Positions 1 through 7,484 of a stretch of 64,000 bases of DNA are shown here, piece by piece. How positions within the stretch are numbered: position 1 is the first letter of the stretch; each line of letters opens with the position of its first letter. A model generated the notes under the pieces. The model was not told the DNA's origin, did no database searches, and saw only the letters and a list, made by a program, of their open reading frames with translations. Origin of the DNA: Taklimakanibacter deserti (GTDB taxonomy: Bacteria; Pseudomonadota; Alphaproteobacteria; Rhizobiales; Aestuariivirgaceae); contig QORU01000001.1 in NCBI GenBank assembly GCA_003574785.1, positions 248,001-312,000 of the forward strand, read 5' to 3'. The position numbers were made by a program, and so were the translations under genes.

Positions 1-146
1 CCGGTCTCCAGTGTCTTGAACATCTGCTCGCCGTCGCCGGCCTGGGTCACCCGCATGCTGTGCTCGGCGAGGAAGCGCGCCAGCATGGCGCGAATCTGCC
101 GGTCATCGTCGACAATCAGTATGTGAGGCTTGGTCTGCTTGATCAT
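1..146 (-). CDS. Response regulator, receiver domain (partial, N-terminus only)
   Basis: The minus strand encodes the first 48 residues of a two-component receiver domain; the rest lies beyond the left edge. It reads MIKQTKPHILIVDDD and then RQIRAMLARFLAEHSM, which is the typical beta1-alpha1 start with the acidic pair D13-D14 that helps bind Mg2+ near the phospho-acceptor. The phospho-acceptor Asp itself is not inside the window. The start at 146 is preferred over the ATG at 155 because an AGGA sequence lies eight bases before it, while at 155 that sequence abuts the start codon. The output domain cannot be seen, so OmpR-type is only a guess from the sequence style. Confidence 0.8.
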   Translation of the reverse strand, partial: MIKQTKPHILIVDDDRQIRAMLARFLAEHSMRVTQAGDGEQMFKTLET

Positions 147-283
147 GGCGCGCATCCTGAAGCAGGAGCGCAACGCGACGCCCGTGGTGATACAATCTGC
201 AACATATCGAAACCCGCTCGAAACTTCCTTGCCAGGATCGGCGCATACACGAGACGCATCCCATCACTTAAAGGACAGCGTCC

Positions 284-1153
284 ATGCGTTCCCGTCTCCC
301 GGCCCGGAAAACCCTGGCTCAAGCTCTTACCGCAAATTGGCTCATAATCATGGCAAGTGTCGCCGGAACAGCCATGGGGTCGGCCTCCGCCCATGCTGCG
401 GATGAAGATTACACAACGTCAACTCAGGACGCAAAGGGCAGCAAGTGGAGCGTGCTGGTGGGCGGTGGCGGCGCCTATGCGCCCGACTACGAAGGCTCGG
501 ACGACTATGAATTCCAGCCTTTTCCCTTCGTCTCGATCGTCTATGACGATTTTATTTTCATCGAGGGCACATCGCTGGGGATCAACCTCCTCGATTTCGA
601 AGGGCCGCTGGGCGATGACAATATCAAGACCGGGCCGATCGCGCGCTATGGCTTCGGCCGCGACGAAGATGACAACAACGCGCTCGACGGACTTGGCGAT
701 GTCGATGATTCGATCGAGGTCGGCGGCTTCCTCAAATACCAGGTCGGCATCTGGGCGGCGGGCCTGACCGTCGTCCAGGATGTCGGCGGCGGGCATGATG
801 GCTTGCTGGCCGAGGCATCGACCGGCATCAGCGTGCCCATCACCGAGGAGCTCAGATCCAGCATCGAAGCATCGACGTCCTGGGCGGACAGCAACTATAT
901 GGACACTTATTTCGGCATCTCCTCGGCGCAGTCGGCGAAGAGCGGACTTGACCAGTTCGACGCCGATGCGGGCTTCAAGGACGTCGCCGTGACGCTCGGC
1001 CTCGACTACATGCTCACCGAGAGCATCGACCTTTCCGGGCGCGCGCAGTACAAGCGGCTCGTCGGGGATGCGGCCGCAAGCCCGATCGTCGAGGATGAAG
1101 GATCGGCGGACCAGTTCTTCGGCGGCCTGTTCCTGACCTATCGTTTCAGATAG
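284..1153 (+). CDS. MipA/OmpV family outer-membrane protein
   Basis: A 289-residue outer-membrane beta-barrel protein. A long N-terminal export signal ends near the A-H-A-A-D sequence at about residue 39. It is followed by the family hallmark VGGGGAYAPDYEGSDDYEFQPFP (about residues 58 to 80; glycine-rich strand, then P-D-Y-E-G-S-D). The C-terminus ends in alternating hydrophobic residues with a terminal aromatic-x pattern (LTYRFR), typical of barrel insertion signals. The family includes MipA (an MltA-interacting scaffold) and OmpV, but the exact role is unknown for most members. An AAGGA ribosome-binding site precedes the start. It often sits beside two-component genes, and here a response regulator is divergently encoded just upstream, so the two may be functionally linked; that link is inference. 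Confidence 0.9.
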   Translation: MRSRLPARKTLAQALTANWLIIMASVAGTAMGSASAHAADEDYTTSTQDAKGSKWSVLVGGGGAYAPDYEGSDDYEFQPFPFVSIVYDDFIFIEGTSLGINLLDFEGPLGDDNIKTGPIARYGFGRDEDDNNALDGLGDVDDSIEVGGFLKYQVGIWAAGLTVVQDVGGGHDGLLAEASTGISVPITEELRSSIEASTSWADSNYMDTYFGISSAQSAKSGLDQFDADAGFKDVAVTLGLDYMLTESIDLSGRAQYKRLVGDAAASPIVEDEGSADQFFGGLFLTYRFR

Positions 1154-1229
1154 TCGGCGGATGCCTGGGCGGATGCTTTACGTGGGGGCATGCGCGCCCT
1201 CGCTTTCAATACCCTTTCATACTCTTTTC

Positions 1230-1514
1230 TTACCCGTTCAATAACCTTTGCTCGACCTCGGGCGAGCTCTTGCGCGCAAGGGCATGGACATGTTCACCGA
1301 AGGCGGCAGGAAGCCGAGCTTCGACGTCACGGAGCGAGGAGATGGCCGTGAGCACAGTGCGTTGAGCCAACGCCCGACCTTCCGGCAGGCGCTGCGGAAA
1401 TTTTTCGGCAATCATCAGGATGATTTCGACGATGAGGGCGAAGAACTCGGCGATCTTCTCCGCCCATGGCGCGATGCGGTCGAGCGCCGCGCTTTGGCAA
1501 GGCGTGCTGGTCAT
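1230..1514 (-). CDS. Hypothetical protein (weak call)
   Basis: A 94-residue reading frame from an ATG at 1514 (a TTG start at 1541 is also possible). The product looks protein-like: an amphipathic or hydrophobic stretch around AEKIAEFFALIVEIILMIAEKFPQ (shown only to mark the region, residues about 18 to 41) and a helical second half. I do not recognise a family. It sits alone between the MipA gene and the binding-protein gene, and no clear ribosome-binding site was seen. It could be a chance frame in GC-rich DNA. Confidence 0.35.
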   Translation of the reverse strand: MTSTPCQSAALDRIAPWAEKIAEFFALIVEIILMIAEKFPQRLPEGRALAQRTVLTAISSLRDVEARLPAAFGEHVHALARKSSPEVEQRLLNG

Positions 1515-1557
1515 CTGACGGTTCCATTTTTGAGAAAGCAAAGCCCGGCAGCGGCTG

Positions 1558-1580
1558 TGGCCGGATCAAGCCCGGCCATG
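1558..1580. repeat. Palindromic intergenic repeat (GGCCGG-TCAA-CCGGCC type)
   Basis: The sequence GGCCGGATCAAGCCCGGCC forms an inverted repeat and resembles the one at 23,421 to 23,471 in this window. This short palindrome family is common between genes in Hyphomicrobiales. It may act as a weak bidirectional terminator or simply be a REP-like element. Confidence 0.55.
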
Positions 1581-1708
1581 AACTCGGCAACACGGGCGCG
1601 ATTGTGATATTTTCCAAATCACCCTTTGGCCCACGATGTCAAGAGGCACTCGTGCGAAGCAAGCGTTGGAGTCACAAAAAAGTCCGCCGATCTCGCTTGA
1701 GGTTGGCT

Positions 1709-3259
1709 CTAGGTGTTGAGCCACCAACGACGCCACATGTAAGTACCGTCATGGTCGAGATTGGAATTGAGCTCGCCATGCCCGACTTTCTTTGAGCGCG
1801 CTCCCACATAGTTGTTGAACATCAGGACGATCTGGCCGCCTTCGTCATGCAGCAATTGTTGCATCTCGGCATACATCGCCGCCCGCTTCGCCTCATCAGT
1901 TTCGGATCTCGCGGCGACGAGGAGCTCGTTGAACCGGGGATCTTTCCAGAACGTGTCGTTCCATGGCGCCTCTGCCGCATAGGCCTGTGTCGCATGCTGA
2001 TCGATCGTCGGGCGGCCTCCCCAGAAGGACAGCATGAACGGCTTTTTCATCCATACCGTGTCCCAGTAGCTGTCGGCGGACTCGGTGACGATGTTGATCT
2101 CGATGCCGCATCTGGCGGCCGTTTCCTTGATCAGCGCGGCGGCGTCGACCGCCCCATCGAAGGCCGCGTTGGATGTCGACAGATCCACCTTGAGACTGTC
2201 GAGCCCCGCCTTCCTCAGATAGGATCTGGCCATCGCCGGGTCGTAACGGTGAACGGGTTCGGGATTGGCCGCGAATTTGAGTGTCGGCGCGAAAGGATTG
2301 TCGTTCCCCACCGTGCCGTAACCATAGAGGATCTTTTTGAGCAGCTCCTCGCGGTCGATCGCATATTTGAGCGCCAGCCGCACATTGATGTCATCGAAGG
2401 GCGGGACGGTCGTGTTCATCGTGGCCACGAGATGCGAGAAACCCGTGACGTTGTCGATCTCGACATCGCTGCTCTGCTGCAGCCTGTCGATAGTGCGCAG
2501 GTCGCAACGGTCGATATAGTCGACTTCGCCGGTGATGAGTGCGGTGGTGCGCGCCGCTGCGTCGGCGACGACGCGCAGTTGCACCGCATCGAAATAGGGC
2601 TTGGCCGCATTGAAGTAGTTGGGGTTGCGCTTGGCCTCGAGGATCACGCCGGGCTCGAACCGGGTGATGATGAATGGACCCGTGCCGCCCGTCGATGCGT
2701 CGATCCTGCCGTCGGTCGCGGGAAAGATCGCGAGACGGTAGGAACTCGTTTCATAAAGAAAGTCCGGGCTGCCGGTCTTGAGCGTGAAGATGACGGTCTC
2801 CGCGCCGTCGGCCTTGATGTCGCTGACAATGGCGAGGCCGGGTTTCGAGCCTGACTTGGAATTCTCGCCGCGATGATAGTTGATCGACGCGACGACGTCG
2901 TCGGCGGTGACGGTCCTGCCGTTGTGGAAAGTGACGCCTCGACGCAGCTTGAACACCCATTTGCGGGCCCCGTCCTCCGCCGCAAAGCTTTCGGCGAGGC
3001 CCGGGATGATGCCGTTGCGCGCATCGACCTCGGTCAGCGCGTTGCCGATGATGCTTCCCAGTTCGGACGTGAAGTAGTTGGTGCCCCAAGTTGCCGGATC
3101 GAGCGTGTCGGTCGTGGCGCCCTGGCCGAGGGCGGCGCGGAAAAGCCCGCCTCTCTGAGGCTCGGCGCGAGCGGAGGCGGGTTTGAGCGCTTGACCGGCG
3201 CCTGGCACGACGCTGAGAATGATGGCATTGCGAATGAACACGCGACGATTGACGGTCAT
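1709..3259 (-). CDS. ABC transporter substrate-binding protein, SBP_bac_5 (DppA/OppA-like) family
   Basis: A 516-residue periplasmic solute-binding protein of the peptide/opine/nickel family. A Tat-type signal (NRRVFIRN then a hydrophobic stretch, cut near ASARA at about residue 32) indicates export in folded form. Family features include the GLAESFAAEDGARKWVFKLR segment near residues 85 to 105, the TADDVVASI motif, and the conserved DRCDL/INVRLALKYAIDREELLKKI segment in the second half. No permease or ATPase genes of the transporter are next to it, so it is an orphan binding protein in this window. It is divergent from an XRE regulator (132 bp between the starts). By position it may feed substrate to the MttB-amidase pathway on the other side of that regulator, but that is inference. 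Confidence 0.92.
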   Translation of the reverse strand: MTVNRRVFIRNAIILSVVPGAGQALKPASARAEPQRGGLFRAALGQGATTDTLDPATWGTNYFTSELGSIIGNALTEVDARNGIIPGLAESFAAEDGARKWVFKLRRGVTFHNGRTVTADDVVASINYHRGENSKSGSKPGLAIVSDIKADGAETVIFTLKTGSPDFLYETSSYRLAIFPATDGRIDASTGGTGPFIITRFEPGVILEAKRNPNYFNAAKPYFDAVQLRVVADAAARTTALITGEVDYIDRCDLRTIDRLQQSSDVEIDNVTGFSHLVATMNTTVPPFDDINVRLALKYAIDREELLKKILYGYGTVGNDNPFAPTLKFAANPEPVHRYDPAMARSYLRKAGLDSLKVDLSTSNAAFDGAVDAAALIKETAARCGIEINIVTESADSYWDTVWMKKPFMLSFWGGRPTIDQHATQAYAAEAPWNDTFWKDPRFNELLVAARSETDEAKRAAMYAEMQQLLHDEGGQIVLMFNNYVGARSKKVGHGELNSNLDHDGTYMWRRWWLNT

Positions 3260-3391
3260 GCCACGAATCTCTCTCCCTGCTGGGCAGGTCTGAGGCTAAT
3301 GGAACGGCAAGAGTCCCGGCAATCGTCAGAGCCCTTGCAGACCGTATCCGATCTGGCCCATAACTGGAACAAACTCACATAAGGATGCCTG

Positions 3392-4210
3392 ATGTCGCGC
3401 CGTGTCAGCGATTTCGCCACCAATTTGCGTCTCCTGTGCAGCTACGGGCGTTCGGTATCGGCGATCTGCCGTGATGCGCAGATCAATCGCCATCAACTGC
3501 AGCGCTACCTGAACGGGGCGAGCGAACCGTCGCTCCAGTCGCTCCGCCGGCTTTGCGATTTCTTCGGCCTCGAAGAGCACGAGATCCTGTTGCCGCGGGA
3601 CCAGTTCCAGGCGCTCATCCGCATCCGGCCGCCGAAGCTGCAGCGCTCCCGCGATCGTCTGTCGGACTACATGGCGGGCTTCATCGAAGGCCAGGATCCA
3701 AACATCGCGGCGCACTATGAAGGTTATTATCACGTTTATTTTCAGCCGAATCGGCAGGTGCCCGAAATTCACCGCGCCCTGACGCGCCTGTCGATCGAGG
3801 ATCGCTGTCTCCTGACCAAGACGATCGAGCGCTATCCCTCGGGCTTGGCCGGTTTGCCGAAGACCGTGAAATATACAGGCATCGCCTATCTCAACGGCAG
3901 TATGCTGAACATTTTGGAGCGCCGGCAGCAGGCGATTTCATCGGCCTTCTTCACGGTCCTCTATGGCGCCGATCAGGAACAGTTCAGCTTCCTGTCGGGG
4001 CTCACCATGGGCGTCACGCCCGATTCGAGCCGCTCGCTTTATTGCCTGCGGTGCTGCTGGCACTATCTCGGCCGCGACATCGACCTGCGCAAGCGCATCG
4101 ACGAATGCGGCCAGTTCCAGCGCAACAGCAAGTCGATCAGCAAATATGTGCGCTTCTGCACGCAGAATGACCTGGCCGGCGGCGACGAAGCCTTTTCGCC
4201 GCATTTCTGA
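3392..4210 (+). CDS. XRE-family helix-turn-helix transcriptional regulator
   Basis: A 272-residue regulator. Residues about 8 to 65 form a Cro/C1-type HTH: the recognition region reads SVSAICRDAQINRHQLQRYL and is followed by G-A-S-E-P-S-L-Q-S-L-R-R-L-C-D-F-F-G. The remaining 200 residues are a probable ligand-sensing domain I cannot name. An AAGGA ribosome-binding site lies before the ATG. It is divergent from the binding-protein gene and just upstream of the MttB-amidase pair on the same strand, so it is a good candidate for controlling both sides from the shared 132-bp region. A terminator-like hairpin overlaps its 3' end, which argues for separate transcription of the downstream pair or partial read-through. 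Confidence 0.88.
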   Translation: MSRRVSDFATNLRLLCSYGRSVSAICRDAQINRHQLQRYLNGASEPSLQSLRRLCDFFGLEEHEILLPRDQFQALIRIRPPKLQRSRDRLSDYMAGFIEGQDPNIAAHYEGYYHVYFQPNRQVPEIHRALTRLSIEDRCLLTKTIERYPSGLAGLPKTVKYTGIAYLNGSMLNILERRQQAISSAFFTVLYGADQEQFSFLSGLTMGVTPDSSRSLYCLRCCWHYLGRDIDLRKRIDECGQFQRNSKSISKYVRFCTQNDLAGGDEAFSPHF

Positions 4211-4228
4211 AACACGCGGCGTTTTTTT
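4197..4228 (+). terminator. Intrinsic terminator of the XRE regulator gene
   Basis: CGCCGC (4197 to 4202) pairs with GCGGCG (4216 to 4221) around a 13-base loop and is followed by seven T residues (4222 to 4228). The stem begins inside the last codons of the regulator gene. Confidence 0.7.
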
Positions 4229-4263
4229 GTGCTGTTTTATTCTATATCCAGTCAGGTCGCTTT

Positions 4264-5895
4264 ATGCGCCTAGCTTCCCAGCCGCCAGTGCCGGACCTAG
4301 CATGGCGGGCGCAAGAGCAAGGGGAGACTTGGGTGGCAGCCGGCATGGTTCAGGCGGTCCGGCGCGGCCGGGAGCAGCGACGCGCGGCGCGGGCAGCGCC
4401 ATTGGCGCCCGACGAGCGGCCGATATGGCCGGGCATGGCAGGCGGACGTTACAAGCCTCTTGGCGACGGGGACATAGTGCGGATCCATCGTGCGGCGCTC
4501 GATGTGCTCGCCGAGATCGGCCTCTCCGACGCACCGCCGTCCGGCGTCGAAGTCCTGACGCGGGCCGGCGCGCAACTGCGCGGCGACGGCCGGATCACCT
4601 TTCCCCCCGCCTTGGTTGAAGACACGATTGCGCGCGCCGGCCGGCATTTCGTGCTCCATGGTCAGCATCCTCGTCATGATCTCGAACCTTGGGGGACCAA
4701 GGTGCATTTCGGAACCGCGGGCGCGGCGGTTCACATGGTCAGCGCCGAGGGCGGGCACTATCGCGATTCGACGGTCAAGGACCTCTACGACATCGCGCGC
4801 ACCGTCGATGCCCTGGAGCATGTTCATTTCTTTCAGCGTTCCGTAGTCTGCCGCGATATAGCCGACCCTTTCGAAATGGACTTCAACACCTGCTATGCCT
4901 CGGTCGCGGGCACAGCAAAGCATGTCGGCACGAGCTGGGGGGAGCCCGCTTACATGAGCGCCAGTCTCGAGATGCTGCATCTCATTGCGGGCGGCGAGGA
5001 CAAGTGGCGCGCCCGTCCCTTCGTCAGCCAGTCGAACTGTTTCGTCGTCCCGCCGCTCAAATTCGCTCCCGAGTCCTGCCGTTGTCTGGAAATGGCTGTG
5101 CGCGCCGGCATGCCGGTGTTTCTCGTTTCGGCGGGCCAGGCGGGTGCGACGTCGCCGGCCGCTCTCGCCGGCGCGCTGGTCCAGGAGATTGCCGAATGCC
5201 TGGCAGGGCTGGTCTATGTGAATGCGGTGCAGCAGGGAGCGCCGGCGATATTCGGGCCGTTCTGCTTCATCTCCGATCTGCGCACCGGGGCGATGTCGGG
5301 CGGCAGCGGCGAGCAGGCGCTGCTCTCGGCCGCCGCGGCTCAGGTCGCTCAGTTTTACGATCTCACCTGCGGCACGCCGTCGGGTATGACCGACTCAAAA
5401 TTGCCGGACGCGCAATCGGGCTATGAAAAGGCCTGCAATCACGCCCTTGTCGGCAATGCCGGTGCGAATCTCATCTATGAGGCGGGCGGCATGATGGCGT
5501 CACTTCTCGGCTTCAGCCTCGAGCAGCTGGTGATCGACAATGACATCATCGGCGCCACCCAGCGCACCATTCGCGGCATCGAGGTGAATGATGAAGCGAT
5601 CTCGCTCGACGTCATCCGTGAGACTTGCCTTGGCGGCCCCGGCCATTTCCTGGGGCATCGACAGACGTTGCGGCTGATGCAGAGAGAATATGTCTATCCG
5701 GCCGTCGCCGACCGCTCAAGTCCCAAGGAATGGAGCGAAAACGGAAGCAGGAATATCGTGCAGAGGGCACAGCGCAAGGTGCACGACACGCTCGCGTCGC
5801 ACTATCCGTCGCATATCCCGGCCGGGATCGATGAAGCGATCCGCGCCCGCTTTCCCGTTCGCCTTCCGGCAGCGGCGATGAGGGCGCCAGCATGA
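4264..5895 (+). CDS. MttB-family (trimethylamine methyltransferase-like) corrinoid methyltransferase, non-pyrrolysine type
   Basis: A 543-residue member of the MttB superfamily, which moves a methyl group from quaternary or tertiary amines to a corrinoid protein. The body (about residue 80 onward) matches the family: IHRAALDVLAEIG near the N-terminus, the FGTAGAAVHMVSAEGG segment, and the glycine-rich GAMSGGSGEQALL and CGTPSGMTDSKLPD motifs. The reading frame is continuous, with no in-frame amber codon, so it lacks pyrrolysine and belongs with the MtgB-like proteins that act on betaines rather than trimethylamine. The first roughly 55 residues are poorly conserved, so a later start (for example the ATG at 4345) is possible. 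No corrinoid-binding partner is encoded nearby. Its stop overlaps the amidase start (ATGA), so the two are translated together. The substrate is unknown; a betaine or similar compound is inferred. Confidence 0.88.
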   Translation: MRLASQPPVPDLAWRAQEQGETWVAAGMVQAVRRGREQRRAARAAPLAPDERPIWPGMAGGRYKPLGDGDIVRIHRAALDVLAEIGLSDAPPSGVEVLTRAGAQLRGDGRITFPPALVEDTIARAGRHFVLHGQHPRHDLEPWGTKVHFGTAGAAVHMVSAEGGHYRDSTVKDLYDIARTVDALEHVHFFQRSVVCRDIADPFEMDFNTCYASVAGTAKHVGTSWGEPAYMSASLEMLHLIAGGEDKWRARPFVSQSNCFVVPPLKFAPESCRCLEMAVRAGMPVFLVSAGQAGATSPAALAGALVQEIAECLAGLVYVNAVQQGAPAIFGPFCFISDLRTGAMSGGSGEQALLSAAAAQVAQFYDLTCGTPSGMTDSKLPDAQSGYEKACNHALVGNAGANLIYEAGGMMASLLGFSLEQLVIDNDIIGATQRTIRGIEVNDEAISLDVIRETCLGGPGHFLGHRQTLRLMQREYVYPAVADRSSPKEWSENGSRNIVQRAQRKVHDTLASHYPSHIPAGIDEAIRARFPVRLPAAAMRAPA

Positions 5896-7331
5896 GGATT
5901 GACGAATACGCCGCGATGGACGGCGTCGCACTTGCCGAGGCGATTGCCCGCCGGGAGCTTGCGATCGCCGAGGTCACCGAGGCCGCGCTCACCGCGATTG
6001 CGAGGGTCAATCCGGTCCTGAACGCGGTGATCGAGCAATATGATGACGCATTCGACGAAACGAAGCTTGGCCACGGCCCGTTCCGCGGCGTGCCCTATCT
6101 CGTCAAGGATGTGGGCTTTCATTTCAAGGGACGGAAGATCGAATATGGCAGCAGACTGTGCGAGGGCCTCAGGTCGGACAGCGACGATTTCTTCGCGAAA
6201 CTTGTCTGCAGGAGCGGCGTCAATCTGATCGGCCGCTCCAATACACCGGAATTCTCGATGGCCTTATGCGCCGACAACCTGCTGTATGGCGCCACCAGCA
6301 ATCCCTGGAGGCGAGGCTTCTCGACCAGCGGGTCGTCGGGCGGTGCCGCAGCGGCCGTGGCGGCAGGCCTCGTTCCGATCGCACATGCCTCCGACATGGG
6401 CGGCTCCACGCGCGGGCCTGCGGCCTGGTGCGGTACGGTCGGTCTGCAGCCGTCGCGCGGCCGCGTGTCGACGGGGCCTGATGAGGATGAGCACGGCAAC
6501 GGCATGGCGCAGGCGTTCGCCGTCACGCGCTCAATGCGCGACACGGCGCGCATGCTGGATTGCCTGGCGGTGCCGCAGCCGGGTGACCCTTTCGTGATTG
6601 CGCGGCCTGCGGAACCATTCACGCATTATCTCAATTCCCGCCGCCGCCTGCGCATCGGCTGGTCGACGGCCCCGTTGATGGCGGCACCGGTGGATCCGGA
6701 AGTGGCGAAGGCGGTAAAGGCCGCAGCGCAAGCTCTGTCCGATGCGGGGCATCATGTCGAGGAAGCTGTGCCGCAAATCGACCTTCCGGCGATCGACGAG
6801 GCCTGTCTCAATATCTGGTATTTCGGTTTCGATGCCTGGCTCGATAAGCTGGGTCGCCTTGCGGGACGAAAGGTCGGCCCACAGACCGTGGGAAAGGCAA
6901 CGCTCAAGTTTTATGAGTTTGCCAAGCGCCAGGTGCCCGATGACCACCATCGCGCGCTGAGGGCGCTGAACGGCTTCCGCCGGGCCTTTGGTGCATTTTT
7001 TACAGACTACGACGCGTGGCTATCGCCGACCTGTGCCCAGGTCGCGCAGGAGAACGGCCGGTACGGCATGGACATCGACGTGCCGCCGGAAGGATTTCTG
7101 ATCCATGAACAGCGGCCGTGCCAGTTCATGATCATCTATAATGTCGTGGGCCAGCCGGCCATCTCCCTGCCGCTGGCGATCCATTCGAACGGCCTGCCGA
7201 TCGGCGTCCAGGTCGGCGCGCGCCACGCCGAAGAAAACGTTTTGATCGAGCTGGGCAGCCTTCTTGAAGAAGCAATGCCGTGGGCCCAACGCCGCCCGCC
7301 GCTCCATGTGACGCATGTCTCAGCTGCCTGA
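5892..7331 (+). CDS. Amidase (amidase signature family)
   Basis: A 479-residue amidase-signature hydrolase. The Ser-cisSer-Lys catalytic set is visible: Lys in GVPYLVKDVG (about residue 73), the glycine/serine-rich FSTSGSSGGAAAAVAAG (about 141 to 157, containing the cis-Ser), and the nucleophile in ASDMGGSTRGPAAWCG (about 166 to 181). It overlaps the MttB-family gene by four bases, so it probably acts on the same compound or a product of it. An internal piece of this gene (about 6660 to 6967) is repeated as a degraded copy near 21.2 kb. The substrate cannot be predicted; GatA is excluded by context because no gatB or gatC is adjacent. Confidence 0.92.
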   Translation: MRIDEYAAMDGVALAEAIARRELAIAEVTEAALTAIARVNPVLNAVIEQYDDAFDETKLGHGPFRGVPYLVKDVGFHFKGRKIEYGSRLCEGLRSDSDDFFAKLVCRSGVNLIGRSNTPEFSMALCADNLLYGATSNPWRRGFSTSGSSGGAAAAVAAGLVPIAHASDMGGSTRGPAAWCGTVGLQPSRGRVSTGPDEDEHGNGMAQAFAVTRSMRDTARMLDCLAVPQPGDPFVIARPAEPFTHYLNSRRRLRIGWSTAPLMAAPVDPEVAKAVKAAAQALSDAGHHVEEAVPQIDLPAIDEACLNIWYFGFDAWLDKLGRLAGRKVGPQTVGKATLKFYEFAKRQVPDDHHRALRALNGFRRAFGAFFTDYDAWLSPTCAQVAQENGRYGMDIDVPPEGFLIHEQRPCQFMIIYNVVGQPAISLPLAIHSNGLPIGVQVGARHAEENVLIELGSLLEEAMPWAQRRPPLHVTHVSAA

Positions 7332-7484
7332 CGTCTCGAAGGTCGTCGGTATCCTACCTGCCTGAGCATGCCTCAGGCCCTGGAACTCGGCTTTGGTCGT
7401 CTGGCACTTTCAACCAGAAGACTGGCAATCTGGTAGCCAGTGTATCAGCAAAGCGTGAAGAACAAGCCTATTACTGAGCCTCCT

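Noticed and set aside
4264..5895. Possible pyrrolysine (amber) codon in the MttB-family gene
   Set aside because: The frame is open for 543 codons and ends once at its stop, so no amber read-through is needed; it is the non-pyrrolysine type.
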